Source: an uncultured Sphingobacteriaceae bacterium (GTDB taxonomy: Bacteria; Bacteroidota; Bacteroidia; Sphingobacteriales; Sphingobacteriaceae). From it: DNA of 60,230 nt. The stretch covers positions 1 through 60,230 of the forward strand of contig CAMPKC010000024.1 in the NCBI GenBank assembly GCA_946887045.1. The letters run 5' to 3'. A program made the position numbers and the translations under genes. This document shows positions 19,284-27,455 of the stretch, piece after piece. The notes beneath the pieces were generated by a model, which saw nothing but the letters and a program-made list of their open reading frames with translations, was not told where the DNA came from and did not search any database. Positions within the stretch are counted from its first letter, which is position 1, and the number at the start of each line of letters is the position of its first letter.

Positions 19284-19562
19284 TTATTTAATAATATCTC
19301 TTAACTCTAAAGCTTTGATAATAGCACGATATCTGTTGATATCTTTCTTGTACAAATAAGCCAATAAACCGCGACGCTTACCAACTAGTTTCTGAAGAGC
19401 TAATTGTGTAGAAAAATCTTTCTTGTTTTTCTTTAAATGCCCAGTTAAATGAGCAATACGAGAAGTAAATAACGCTACCTGACCTTCGGTAGAACCTGTA
19501 TCAGTTGCACCTTTACCATGTTTGGCAAAAATTTCTGCCTTGTACTCTGTACTTAAATACAT
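19284..19562 (-). CDS. rpsO: 30S ribosomal protein S15
   Basis: The 92-residue protein is a primary 16S rRNA binder of the 30S platform. The family pattern is clear: TGSTEGQVALFTSRIAHLTGHLK, then KDFSTQLALQKLVGKRRGLLAYL. It starts MYLSTEYKAEIF, two residues longer than some homologues. It precedes pnp, the usual arrangement in bacteria. A TACCTTTG promoter box lies 46 nt upstream. Confidence 0.98.
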   Translation of the reverse strand: MYLSTEYKAEIFAKHGKGATDTGSTEGQVALFTSRIAHLTGHLKKNKKDFSTQLALQKLVGKRRGLLAYLYKKDINRYRAIIKALELRDIIK

Positions 19563-19608
19563 TACGTGAATAATATTAAAGCGATTAAATATTTTTGTTA
19601 ATTAGCTG

Positions 19609-19616
19609 CAAAGGTA
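19609..19616 (-). promoter_or_regulatory. Putative rpsO -7 box
   Basis: The minus strand reads TACCTTTG, an exact TAnnTTTG match, 46 nt before the rpsO start codon. That leaves a leader long enough for S15 autoregulation, which I infer only from the family. Confidence 0.5.
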
Positions 19617-19751
19617 ATGAATGTAATTGATTAAAAAAATATTAAAAAACCTTACTTGGTCGACCCTTTTGTGGAATTGTCGAAAAGGAAAGTATTGCTA
19701 ATTTTACGAAAAAAAGCACCCTTGGGGTATGGTTTTAGAGCAAAATCTTTA

Positions 19752-20174
19752 ATGGAGAAGCATAAGGAATATAGCAAGTTTACTACAGCACTTAAAGTGA
19801 GGCCCGATGATATCGACATGTTTAACCATGTGCATAACAGCAAGTATTTAGATTACGTACTGGCTGCACGTTATGACCAAATGGAAACCTGTTACGGTAT
19901 GTCAATGGAAGAGTTTATGGAACTCGGTTACGGCTGGGTTGTAAAAACCGCTCATGTTGAGTTTAAACGACCTTTAACTCTGGGCGAAAGTTTTACCGTA
20001 ACCACCTGGATTGTTTCAATGGATGAAAAAAGCAGCAAGGTTAAATTTGAAATTTTAAGTTCAAAAACTGGTAAAATATGCAGCGATGGCTGGTTTGATT
20101 ATGCTTTAATTGATATTCAAACAGGGCGGGGTATGAAAATTACCGAAGATATGATTGAAAAGTATTCTATTTAG
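19752..20174 (+). CDS. Acyl-CoA thioesterase, 4-hydroxybenzoyl-CoA thioesterase-like
   Basis: The 140-residue hot-dog protein has the characteristic VRPDDIDMFNHVHNSKYLDYV motif, in which Asp and His line the active site. The later WVVKTAHVEFKRPLTLGESF fits the same fold. Members hydrolyse acyl-CoA or acyl-ACP thioesters; the acyl chain is unknown. I start at the ATG at 19752 (MEKHKEYSKF). A longer frame from 19656 adds 32 basic residues with no family match and would overlap a TAATTTTA box at 19697. The gene is divergent from rpsO. Confidence 0.88.
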   Translation: MEKHKEYSKFTTALKVRPDDIDMFNHVHNSKYLDYVLAARYDQMETCYGMSMEEFMELGYGWVVKTAHVEFKRPLTLGESFTVTTWIVSMDEKSSKVKFEILSSKTGKICSDGWFDYALIDIQTGRGMKITEDMIEKYSI

Positions 20175-20185
20175 TCTATTCCTTT

Positions 20186-20257
20186 ATTAGTGGACAGTTC
20201 ATTAGTATAGGAAGTCAGATTGCTTTTCCTTAATTCGCCAATAAACTGTCCACTAGT
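20186..20257. repeat. Long inverted repeat between convergent genes
   Basis: TAGTGGACAGTT (20188-20199) is the exact reverse complement of AACTGTCCACTA (20244-20255), with 44 nt between and further matched bases on both sides. It fills the gap between the thioesterase and ddl stops. Without a U-tract it is not a classical terminator; it may be a remnant of a transposon end pair or a long hairpin. Confidence 0.65.
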
Positions 20258-20263
20258 GAACTT

Positions 20264-21247
20264 CTATTTAATAGCAACTTCAATCAATTCAGTATAAAAA
20301 TCTTTGATCGTTCTGCCTACCGATCTCACCTGTTGAGGAATTATACTATTTTCGGTTTGTCCGGGTACTGTATTAACCTCTATAAAAAAGAACTTACCTG
20401 TCGTTTCTTCAAGAATGTAATCGATCCGCACTACGCCTTTGCAATTTAATTTTTTGTAGGCTTCCTGAACGACCGCTTCCACCCTGATTTTCTCCTCGTC
20501 AGACATTCTACCCGGTGTAATTTCTTCAGTTACACCTGTCGTATACTTAGCCTCAAAATCGAAAAACTCTTTAGAAGTTACAATTTCTGTAGCGGGAAGT
20601 ACCTTAATTCCATCATATCCTTTATATACACCGATCGTAAATTCTCTGCCTTTAATATATTCTTCAACTAAAACCTGCGTGTCTTCTTTAAAAGCCTTTT
20701 TCAGAGCGTCAGGAAGCTCATCGGCAGATTTTACTTTACTCATGCCAATGCTGCTTCCGCCATTATTCGGCTTTACAAATAAGGGGGTATTAAGTTCGGC
20801 AAGTACTTTCCTTGATGTTTCAGAATTGTTAGAGAACAGTTGAACTGATCGGGCAATATTTAAGTCCTTTACTCCATTCACAATAGCCTTAGTATAACCT
20901 TTATTCATTGTTATGGCTGAAGTTACTGCATCGCAGGTTGTGTACGGAAGACCAAGCATATCGAAATATCCTTGTAGTTTTCCATCCTCACCGGGCGAAC
21001 CGTGTAAACCGATGAAAATTCCGTCAAAAAGGATTTTTTGATCTCCAACTTTCAAGGAGAAATCATTTTTGTCAATTTCATATTTAGCTCCCTCCTGCTC
21101 GTAAAACCAGCTTTCAGGTGTAATAATTACCTTGAAAACTTCAAACTTTTCCCGATCCAGATTTCTATCTATAACTTCCGCACTTTTCAGTGATATAACC
21201 GATTCGCCTGTAAATCCTCCTGTTACTAAAGCAATTTTCTTTTTCAT
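20264..21247 (-). CDS. ddl: D-alanine--D-alanine ligase
   Basis: The ATP-grasp enzyme makes the D-Ala-D-Ala dipeptide of peptidoglycan. The 327-residue protein shows the N-domain GGFTGESVISLKSA, the HGSPGEDGKLQGYFDMLGLPY stretch, KPNNGGSSIGMSKV, VEEYIKGREFTIGVY, and the metal-binding IEVNTVPGQTENSIIPQQ. All active-site regions are present. It has its own promoter box and is divergent from the receiver-protein gene. Confidence 0.97.
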   Translation of the reverse strand: MKKKIALVTGGFTGESVISLKSAEVIDRNLDREKFEVFKVIITPESWFYEQEGAKYEIDKNDFSLKVGDQKILFDGIFIGLHGSPGEDGKLQGYFDMLGLPYTTCDAVTSAITMNKGYTKAIVNGVKDLNIARSVQLFSNNSETSRKVLAELNTPLFVKPNNGGSSIGMSKVKSADELPDALKKAFKEDTQVLVEEYIKGREFTIGVYKGYDGIKVLPATEIVTSKEFFDFEAKYTTGVTEEITPGRMSDEEKIRVEAVVQEAYKKLNCKGVVRIDYILEETTGKFFFIEVNTVPGQTENSIIPQQVRSVGRTIKDFYTELIEVAIK

Positions 21248-21280
21248 ACAAAATATGGGTATGATCTGTTGATATTTTGG

Positions 21281-21288
21281 CGAAACTA
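21281..21288 (-). promoter_or_regulatory. Putative ddl -7 box
   Basis: The minus strand reads TAGTTTCG, a TAnnTTYG match, 33 nt upstream of the ddl ATG. Confidence 0.4.
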
Positions 21289-21369
21289 AAATAAAATCAC
21301 GGCTCCTTTACTTATTTTCAATAAAAAAATTACCTTAGGGTCTTAAAATCTAAAACCTTTCAAAAGCAC

Positions 21370-21735
21370 ATGAAAACCGTTCTCGTAATTGATGATATAG
21401 AAATCTCTACTTTTATTGTCAGAAAATTAATCAATCAGGTTTCACCGGAAACTACTGTTTATGAGTGCAATGACCCCGTTAAGGGATTGGAATTGATTAC
21501 CGAAATTAATCCTGATTTTATTTTCCTGGATCTGAATATGCCGCTAATGGACGGATGGCAGTTCTTAGATAAGATGCAAAAAAGGGATCTGGATCATAAG
21601 GTTATAATCCTCACATCTTCCACCAGTGCCGATGATCATGGCGAGTCCTATAATTTTCCGAATGTGTATACTTTCCTGGTTAAACCTTTAAAACCATCTG
21701 ATATTACAACTTTACTTCATACTTTACCTTCTTGA
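21370..21735 (+). CDS. Single-domain response regulator (receiver only)
   Basis: The 121-residue CheY-like receiver has acidic Asp8-Asp9, phospho-acceptor Asp54 (FLDLNMPLMDGW), the conserved hydroxyl residue in ILTSS and Lys105 (LVKPLKPSD). There is no output domain, so it acts through a partner protein. No histidine kinase is adjacent, so it is probably an orphan or serves a remote kinase. It heads a plus-strand run leading to the ABC exporter 42 nt on, but cotranscription is only suggested by spacing. Confidence 0.93.
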   Translation: MKTVLVIDDIEISTFIVRKLINQVSPETTVYECNDPVKGLELITEINPDFIFLDLNMPLMDGWQFLDKMQKRDLDHKVIILTSSTSADDHGESYNFPNVYTFLVKPLKPSDITTLLHTLPS

Positions 21736-21777
21736 TGAAACTTCTTTCGGACTGTGGCCCCAGGATTTACTCGACCT

Positions 21778-22692
21778 ATGCTAAAAATTGAGAATATTGT
21801 AAAGCAGTATGCTGAACACAGGGCTCTTGATCATGTGAGCCTGGAAGTTAAAAGAGGAAGCATATTCGGTTTGCTGGGTCCCAATGGGGCCGGAAAAACA
21901 TCCCTGATTCGCATTATCAATCAAATAACAGCTCCTGACGAAGGCACAATTTATATTAACGGCGCTCGTCTAAATCCCTCCCATATCAATATTATTGGTT
22001 ATTTACCTGAAGAGCGCGGCCTGTATAAGAAAATGCAGATCGGCGAACAAATGATTTATCTGGCTCAATTGAAGGGGCTTAGTAAAAAAGATGCACTTGA
22101 GCGTTGTAATTATTGGTTTGAGAGGATGGAAATGGAGGGTTGGTGGAAAAAGAAAGTAGAAGATCTGAGTAAAGGGATGCAGCAAAAAGTGCAGTTTGTT
22201 GCAACTGTTATTCATCGGCCGGAACTTATAATATTAGATGAACCCTTTTCCGGATTTGATCCGATTAACGCTGAAGTTATAAAGAATGAGATTCTCGAAT
22301 TAAATAAACAAGGAGCGACCATTATATTCTCAACTCATCGAATGGAATCAGTTGAGCAACTTTGTGACAGCATCGCTTTAATAAACAAATCGAAGAAAAT
22401 TCTCGATGGGAGATTAAAGGATATCAAAAATTCATACCGCAGCAATATATATTGTATTGAATACCGTGGTGATGAGCTTACTTCCTTGGGAACAAATCTT
22501 TATAATGTACTTGATAGACGAAATTTAGAAGATACAAGAGAAGTAACGCTACAGTTAAAGGAGAATGTTCGTGTAAATGATGCCCTGGGATATTTAATTC
22601 CCTTGGTCGAAATACAGCAGCTCAAAGAGGTAATTCCAACGATTAATGACATTTTCATTCAGCAAGTAAAAGGTATTCAGCATTATGCGTAA
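21778..22692 (+). CDS. ABC exporter ATP-binding protein, NatA-like
   Basis: The 304-residue ATPase has Walker A GLLGPNGAGKTSLIR, signature LSKGMQQKVQFVATV, Walker B LIILDEPFSGFDP and the switch His in STHRMES. A C-terminal extension of about 90 residues (DUF4162-like) follows, as in NatA-type exporters. I start at the ATG at 21778 (MLKIENIVKQY); a GTG eight codons upstream is possible but less like the family. The stop overlaps the permease ATG by 8 nt, which indicates coupling. NatAB-type systems export ions or peptides; the substrate here is unknown. Confidence 0.92.
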   Translation: MLKIENIVKQYAEHRALDHVSLEVKRGSIFGLLGPNGAGKTSLIRIINQITAPDEGTIYINGARLNPSHINIIGYLPEERGLYKKMQIGEQMIYLAQLKGLSKKDALERCNYWFERMEMEGWWKKKVEDLSKGMQQKVQFVATVIHRPELIILDEPFSGFDPINAEVIKNEILELNKQGATIIFSTHRMESVEQLCDSIALINKSKKILDGRLKDIKNSYRSNIYCIEYRGDELTSLGTNLYNVLDRRNLEDTREVTLQLKENVRVNDALGYLIPLVEIQQLKEVIPTINDIFIQQVKGIQHYA

Positions 22693-23914
22693 AACTTTTC
22701 TCATTATAAAGCGTGAATACCTGAGTCGGGTAAAAAAGAAAAGCTTCCTTTTAATGACCTTTTTGGTTCCCCTTTTATTTCTGGGTATGACAGGACTAGT
22801 GGCTTATCTTACCCAAAGTGGCGGAGATTCTGTGACTGAAGTGAGAGTAATTGATGATAGCGGAATTTTCGGCAAGGACTTCTTCAAAAACAGTAAGGGG
22901 CTTGTCTTCTCAAAAAGTTCCGAAAGTTTTAATCAAGCTAAAATCGCTGCCAGAACCGATGCGACATTTGTATTATATATTCCTGAAAACATTGAGCAAG
23001 AGGAAAAAGTAGAGCTTTTGTCTGAAAAAAAGGCGCCTATGTTTGTAATGAGCGAAATTGAGAATCAGGTTAACAATATACTTCGTAACAAACAATTAGA
23101 AGATGCAGGAATAGACATTAAAGTACTTGAAGGCATAAAGCCCAACATTTCTATCGAATATAAAGAACTTACAGATGAGGGAGAAAAAGAGAGTGATGCT
23201 TCTGCTGCTTACGCGATAAGCTTCTCGGCGGCAATTTTAATTTATTTAAGTCTTTTCATCTACGGCGCACAAGTAATGCGGGGTGTTATAGAAGAAAAAA
23301 CAAGCAGAATAGTAGAGGTAATTATATCGTCTGTGAAGCCCTTCCAATTAATGATGGGAAAAATTGTCGGAATTGGAATGGTAGGTTTAACACAATTTCT
23401 CCTTTGGATAATATTATCACTACTGGCTGCTAAATTCGTCAGCGCTGAACTATTACCACCTTCTATTTTAACTGCGATACAGACAATACCTGTCGGTTAT
23501 ATTCTGGTTACTTTTCTGATATACTTTTTAGGCGGCTACCTTCTTTACAGTGCGTTGTTTGCTGCTGTCGGGTCTGCTGTAGATAATGAAACCGAAACAC
23601 AACAATTCATGTTTCCGATAACTTTGCCGCTATTATTTACCTACATAATGGCGTTTAGTTTTATTGTTAATAATCCGGGCAGCACTTTATCATTCTGGCT
23701 CAGTATGATTCCATTCACCTCTCCTATTGCGATGATGGTTAGAATTCCGTTTGGAGTTCCCGAATGGGAATTATATCTGTCTGTTACAATTTTAATTGCC
23801 GGTTTTATTTTCACCACCTGGATAGCAGCACGGATTTACAGGGTAGGTATTTTAATGTACGGCAAGAAAACCAGCTACAAAGAGTTGGTAAAATGGTTTT
23901 TGTACAAAGAATAA
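22685..23914 (+). CDS. ABC exporter permease, NatB-like (ABC2_membrane_3)
   Basis: The 409-residue protein has one N-terminal membrane helix (SFLLMTFLVPLLFLGMTG) and a large extracytoplasmic region of about 130 residues. Five or six C-terminal helices follow, with the family stretch VMRGVIEEKTSRIVEVIISSVKP. This architecture defines NatB/YhaP-like type-2 permeases. It overlaps the ATPase gene by 8 nt, and the phosphatase gene follows 4 nt after its stop, so all three are one operon. Confidence 0.92.
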   Translation: MRKTFLIIKREYLSRVKKKSFLLMTFLVPLLFLGMTGLVAYLTQSGGDSVTEVRVIDDSGIFGKDFFKNSKGLVFSKSSESFNQAKIAARTDATFVLYIPENIEQEEKVELLSEKKAPMFVMSEIENQVNNILRNKQLEDAGIDIKVLEGIKPNISIEYKELTDEGEKESDASAAYAISFSAAILIYLSLFIYGAQVMRGVIEEKTSRIVEVIISSVKPFQLMMGKIVGIGMVGLTQFLLWIILSLLAAKFVSAELLPPSILTAIQTIPVGYILVTFLIYFLGGYLLYSALFAAVGSAVDNETETQQFMFPITLPLLFTYIMAFSFIVNNPGSTLSFWLSMIPFTSPIAMMVRIPFGVPEWELYLSVTILIAGFIFTTWIAARIYRVGILMYGKKTSYKELVKWFLYKE

Positions 23915-23918
23915 TACT

Positions 23919-24830
23919 ATGAAACGTGTTGCAGCCCTTGATTTAGGCACCAATACATTCCACTTGATAATTGCAGAGATTAATCAGGGTCAGATTCAAA
24001 AGATTGTTTTGGCCGATCAGAAACATGTCAAGCTGGGTGAAGGTGGAATAAATAGCGGAAAAATTACTGAAGCAGCTTTTGAACGAGGTTTGGATGCATT
24101 ATCTGCGTTCAGTAATGTCATTCGTCAAAATCAGGTCGATATAGTAAAAGCAGTAGGCACGGCAGCTCTTCGGACCGCGGTTAACGGCCCTGATTTTATA
24201 AAAGCAGTAAAGCAGAAGGCCGGAATGCAAATTGAAATTATTGACGGCGATCGAGAGGCTGACCTAATTTACAGCGGAGTTCGGCAGGCAGTTCAGTTAG
24301 ATCAAAACTCCCTGATAATGGACATTGGTGGGGGAAGTGTTGAATTTATTTTTGCCGATGCAAGAGGTATCGAATGGAAAAAAAGCTATCCAATAGGAGC
24401 TGCGAAGTTAATGGAGATGTTTCACCATTCAGATCCAATATCCGGAGACGATTGTAAATCCATAGTTGCGCACCTTGATGCAGTGCTTTCAGATCTATTC
24501 AGTTTTTCATCAGAATATAAGCCAAAGGTTCTAATCGGTTCAGCGGGTGCCTTTGAAACATTCGCCGAACTTTGTCAGATGAAGACCGCAAATAAGTTGC
24601 CAGCCGCGAATGGATCATTTGATTTTGATTCCGGTCAATTAGGATTAATAATTAAAGAGATATTAGATTCGACACACCAGGAGCGCCTGACAAACGAAGC
24701 TATTTTATCTGTCAGAAAAGATATGATTGTTGTGGCAGCTTTGCTTACTCAGTACATCATCAATAAACTAAAAATAGAATCGGTTAAACTGAGTGTTTAT
24801 GCGCTGAAAGAAGGTCTTTTGCTTGATTGA
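23919..24830 (+). CDS. Ppx/GppA family phosphatase (exopolyphosphatase-like)
   Basis: The 303-residue protein has the ASKHA fold: AALDLGTNTFHLIIAEI (phosphate 1), AVGTAALRTAVNG, IDGDREADLIYSGV and IMDIGGGSVEFIFAD (phosphate 2). It lacks the C-terminal HD-like domain of E. coli Ppx, so it is the short form common in Bacteroidetes. It may hydrolyse polyphosphate or pppGpp; the sequence cannot separate these. It is 4 nt downstream of the ABC permease and converges with maf (6 nt between stops). Confidence 0.92.
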   Translation: MKRVAALDLGTNTFHLIIAEINQGQIQKIVLADQKHVKLGEGGINSGKITEAAFERGLDALSAFSNVIRQNQVDIVKAVGTAALRTAVNGPDFIKAVKQKAGMQIEIIDGDREADLIYSGVRQAVQLDQNSLIMDIGGGSVEFIFADARGIEWKKSYPIGAAKLMEMFHHSDPISGDDCKSIVAHLDAVLSDLFSFSSEYKPKVLIGSAGAFETFAELCQMKTANKLPAANGSFDFDSGQLGLIIKEILDSTHQERLTNEAILSVRKDMIVVAALLTQYIINKLKIESVKLSVYALKEGLLLD

Positions 24831-24836
24831 AGATAA

Positions 24837-25418
24837 TCAGAGCGCAGAAAATTTTAAAAGTTCTTCGTAAACTCTGTGGGTTGGAAGTCCCACAACATTC
24901 GTATAAGAACCTTTAATTTTCTCAATAGCTACCAAACCCGCCCATTCCTGAATTCCGTATGAACCGGCTTTGTCGTAAGGATGGTACATTTGTATGTAAT
25001 AATTGATCTGACCAGTGCTAAGCGGTCGAAAATAGACTTCTGTGACCTCATAAAAGGAATGCAGATGATGATTTTGAAGAAAAGCAACGCCTGTTATAAC
25101 TTCATGCTTCTTTCCGGATAAAAGACTAAGCATCTCGAAAGCATGAGCTTCATCATTTGGTTTGCCTAAAATTTGATCCTCAATACAAACTATTGTATCC
25201 GCAGTAAGGACAAGTTCATTTTCATTTAAAGATTCATCAAAAGCTCTGGCTTTCATTTCGGCAATGTAAACAGCTACTTCTACCGGATTTAAGCTTTCCG
25301 GATAAGATTCATCTACCTCTTTCAGAACCACCCGAAAATTTACGTTCATAGAGGTAAGTAGTTCTTGCCTTCGCGGAGATTTTGATGCAAGAATGATTGT
25401 TGGAAAATTGGTCTTCAT
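24837..25418 (-). CDS. maf: Maf family nucleotide pyrophosphatase
   Basis: The 193-residue house-cleaning NTP pyrophosphatase has IILASKSPRRQELL at the N-terminus, KEVDESYP, and LVLTADTIVCIEDQILGKP with the catalytic Asp. The C-terminal YDKAGSYGIQEWAGLVAIEKIKGSYTNVVGLP is the classical Maf block. It removes modified or non-canonical nucleotides and is linked to septation in some bacteria. I start at the ATG at 25418 (MKTNFPTIIL); the longer frame adds 18 residues over the end of kdsC. It lies 7 nt after the kdsC stop, so the two are an operon. Confidence 0.94.
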   Translation of the reverse strand: MKTNFPTIILASKSPRRQELLTSMNVNFRVVLKEVDESYPESLNPVEVAVYIAEMKARAFDESLNENELVLTADTIVCIEDQILGKPNDEAHAFEMLSLLSGKKHEVITGVAFLQNHHLHSFYEVTEVYFRPLSTGQINYYIQMYHPYDKAGSYGIQEWAGLVAIEKIKGSYTNVVGLPTHRVYEELLKFSAL

Positions 25419-25425
25419 TAGTAGA

Positions 25426-25962
25426 TTATACAGATGGTATGCTATCTTCCTGAGCAGTTGGATTAACATCAAACCAATTATCCTGAACTTTCAGTACCTT
25501 CTCAATTAGGTCGCGAACACAGCCATCTCCCCCATTTTTTGCCGAGATATAGTCTGATACTTCTTTTACCTCCTCAACTGCATCGGCTGGGCAGGCGCTT
25601 GCTCCGGCAATTCTCATCACCGGAATATCCGGAATATCATCACCCATATAAATCACATTATCCGCTGTAAGTTGGTGCTGGCTGATAAATTTATTATATA
25701 CCTCAAGCTTCCGGGTGATTCCGAGGTGCACTTCTGTTATTCCTAATCCCTTCAATCTAAGAATAACACTTTCAGATTTACCTCCGGAGATGACACAAAT
25801 TAAATAACCCTTTTTTACAGCTAATTGCATGGCATATCCATCACGTACATTAAAACGACGCAACTGCTCGCCAGACTCTGTTACATGAATAGTGGCATCG
25901 GTGAGTACCCCATCAATATCCAGAACAAAAGCTTTTATAGATTTTAATTTGCTGAGAAACAT
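25426..25962 (-). CDS. kdsC: 3-deoxy-D-manno-octulosonate 8-phosphate phosphatase, KdsC-type HAD
   Basis: The 178-residue HAD phosphatase of the C0 (capless) group acts in Kdo synthesis for lipopolysaccharide. Nucleophile and acid are Asp15 and Asp17 in VLDIDGVLTD. ISGGKSESV (motif II), Lys in ITRKLEVY, and MGDDIPDIPVMRIAGASACPADA (motif IV) follow. The length is typical of the tetrameric family. It is followed by maf after 7 nt. Confidence 0.92.
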   Translation of the reverse strand: MFLSKLKSIKAFVLDIDGVLTDATIHVTESGEQLRRFNVRDGYAMQLAVKKGYLICVISGGKSESVILRLKGLGITEVHLGITRKLEVYNKFISQHQLTADNVIYMGDDIPDIPVMRIAGASACPADAVEEVKEVSDYISAKNGGDGCVRDLIEKVLKVQDNWFDVNPTAQEDSIPSV

Positions 25963-26022
25963 AGCTTAAGTGTGCAAATGAAATTGAATCTGCGGATATG
26001 TAAATTGAATTGATGTGTAAAA

Positions 26023-26077
26023 AGAACACATTAATAAAGCGCTTATATTTAGTTGCGCACATCAATAAAGCGTTCTT
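26023..26077. repeat. Near-perfect 15-bp direct repeat after iscX
   Basis: CACATTAATAAAGCG (26027-26041) recurs as CACATCAATAAAGCG (26058-26072), 31 bp apart with one mismatch. The copies are bracketed by inverted AAGAAC and GTTCTT. It lies directly beyond the iscX stop; it may form the 3' end structure of the fdx-iscX message. Confidence 0.4.
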
Positions 26078-26321
26078 AATCCTGATTATCTCTCCACTCA
26101 TAAACCCAGGCCGACTGGATCTGCTCCAGGTGACCTTCATTACATTCCTCGCGGGTGCCTGCAAAATTCGGCAGACTTAGAACCCAATCCATCAATTCGG
26201 TAAAACGAATTCTATAGATTTTTGATTCGTTAAAATCGTCGCCAAACTTCTCATAAAGCCCCATTGCAATGTCTTCATGATCTTTCCAATGTATGGGTAA
26301 TGCGAATTTATCTTGATTCAT
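26076..26321 (-). CDS. iscX: Fe-S assembly protein IscX
   Basis: The 81-residue small acidic protein of the IscX/YfhJ family binds the IscS desulfurase and modulates Fe-S cluster assembly. The family pattern is WKDHEDIAMGLYEKFGDD, then RIRFTELMDWVLSLPNFAG, then EQIQSAWVYEWRD at the end. It follows the ferredoxin gene by 9 nt, the fdx-iscX order of the E. coli isc operon. IscS, IscU and the chaperones are not in this window. Confidence 0.92.
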   Translation of the reverse strand: MNQDKFALPIHWKDHEDIAMGLYEKFGDDFNESKIYRIRFTELMDWVLSLPNFAGTREECNEGHLEQIQSAWVYEWRDNQD

Positions 26322-26330
26322 ATATGAATA

Positions 26331-26663
26331 TTAATGTCCTAAGAACTGGTTTTGGTCTGGTAAAGTAACTTCAATATCACCGTCAATTACAACACACTGA
26401 CAGCCTAAACGGGAATTGATACGAGGATTAACCGCACGGTCGATAAAATCTTCTTCTTTATCAGAGATATCCTCAATATTATCCATGCCTTTGTTTACAT
26501 AAACGTGGCACGTGCTACAACCACAAACACCGCCGCAGTTATGCTGAAGCTCTATTCCATTGTCAAGGCAAACGTCAAGTACTGATTCTCCTTCTGCGAT
26601 AGGTAATTCAATAGACTCAAGGCCTTGTTCTTCAAAGTTTATTTTGATTTTGTAAAGATCCAT
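26331..26663 (-). CDS. fdx: [2Fe-2S] ferredoxin, ISC/adrenodoxin type
   Basis: The 110-residue protein has ligands Cys43, Cys49, Cys52 (CGGVCGCSTCH) and Cys88 (RLGCQC), spaced as in adrenodoxin-type ferredoxins. Cys47 and Cys90 are extra. It transfers electrons, most likely for Fe-S cluster assembly given iscX next door. TAATTTTG lies 5 nt before the ATG, so the transcript is probably leaderless. Confidence 0.93.
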   Translation of the reverse strand: MDLYKIKINFEEQGLESIELPIAEGESVLDVCLDNGIELQHNCGGVCGCSTCHVYVNKGMDNIEDISDKEEDFIDRAVNPRINSRLGCQCVVIDGDIEVTLPDQNQFLGH

Positions 26664-26668
26664 TGGCG

Positions 26669-26676
26669 CAAAATTA
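26669..26676 (-). promoter_or_regulatory. -7 box of fdx, leaderless arrangement
   Basis: The minus strand reads TAATTTTG, an exact TAnnTTTG match, with CGCCA between it and the fdx ATG. Confidence 0.5.
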
Positions 26677-26693
26677 ATAAAAATGAGCAGGCA

Positions 26694-27452
26694 TCATGCT
26701 TTTTGATCGAAATTGATAATGCTTTGACTTAATTGCTCGTATAGATCTTTAAAAGCTGTCATGTCCTTTAAAAAATCGAGGTGTTTATTCAATGTCATCT
26801 CATCTCTGCGAACAGCCGGACCTGTTTGTACAGTAACGGGAGAATTGAACTGAACTTTTTCGGCCGTTTCAGTAATAAGCGGCTTAATCAGATCAAAATC
26901 TAATCCATTGTTAGAAAGTATCTTATCAGCAATAGCGTACAAATGATTGCAAAAATTACAAGCGAATACCGCTGCAATATGTAACGCTTTCCGTTGCTCA
27001 GAATTCAACAATACAACCTTTAAGGAAACTGATTTTGCCAGATAATTTAGCTGTTCAGTAACTTCAGAATTCCGTCCTTCAATGGCAATCGGGATTCTAG
27101 AAAAATCAACATCTTTCTGTTTGGAAAAAGTCTGCAGGGGGTAAAAAACTCCGGATATCCCGGGAATATCTAAGTCTGTGGTGCCAGATGTATGAACTAA
27201 TATTTTGTTTTGCAAAGGAAAACTACTTGCAACTTCATCAATTGCATCATCGCTTACCGCGATGATATAGATTTCACCTTCTTCATTTATATGTGATAAA
27301 TTGCTCGTAAAATCACATTGCAGACTTTCGCCCAGAGCTCGAGCATGCCCCAGGGTTCTGCTCCAAATCTGCAATATTATGTGACCGCTATCTTTTAATG
27401 CTTTTCCAAGATGCGTAGCCACATTGCCGCTTCCTAGCAAGACGATCTTCAT
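26694..27452 (-). CDS. Rossmann-like/DUF2520 oxidoreductase-like protein
   Basis: The 252-residue protein has an N-terminal NAD(P)-binding motif (IVLLGSGNVATHLGKALKDSG), a sheet ending in IYIIAVSDDAIDEVA, and a HTSGTTDL loop. The C-terminal helical DUF2520 domain has RKALHIAAVFACNFCNHL. The layout resembles 6-phosphogluconate or F420-NADP reductase-like enzymes, but no substrate is known. It starts 3 nt after the ccmF stop, so it is cotranscribed with the cytochrome c maturation genes. Confidence 0.88.
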   Translation of the reverse strand: MKIVLLGSGNVATHLGKALKDSGHIILQIWSRTLGHARALGESLQCDFTSNLSHINEEGEIYIIAVSDDAIDEVASSFPLQNKILVHTSGTTDLDIPGISGVFYPLQTFSKQKDVDFSRIPIAIEGRNSEVTEQLNYLAKSVSLKVVLLNSEQRKALHIAAVFACNFCNHLYAIADKILSNNGLDFDLIKPLITETAEKVQFNSPVTVQTGPAVRRDEMTLNKHLDFLKDMTAFKDLYEQLSQSIINFDQKA

Positions 27453-27455
27453 CGG

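Noticed and set aside
20188..20255. Classical terminator at the long palindrome
   Set aside because: The loop is 44 nt and no U-tract follows on either strand.
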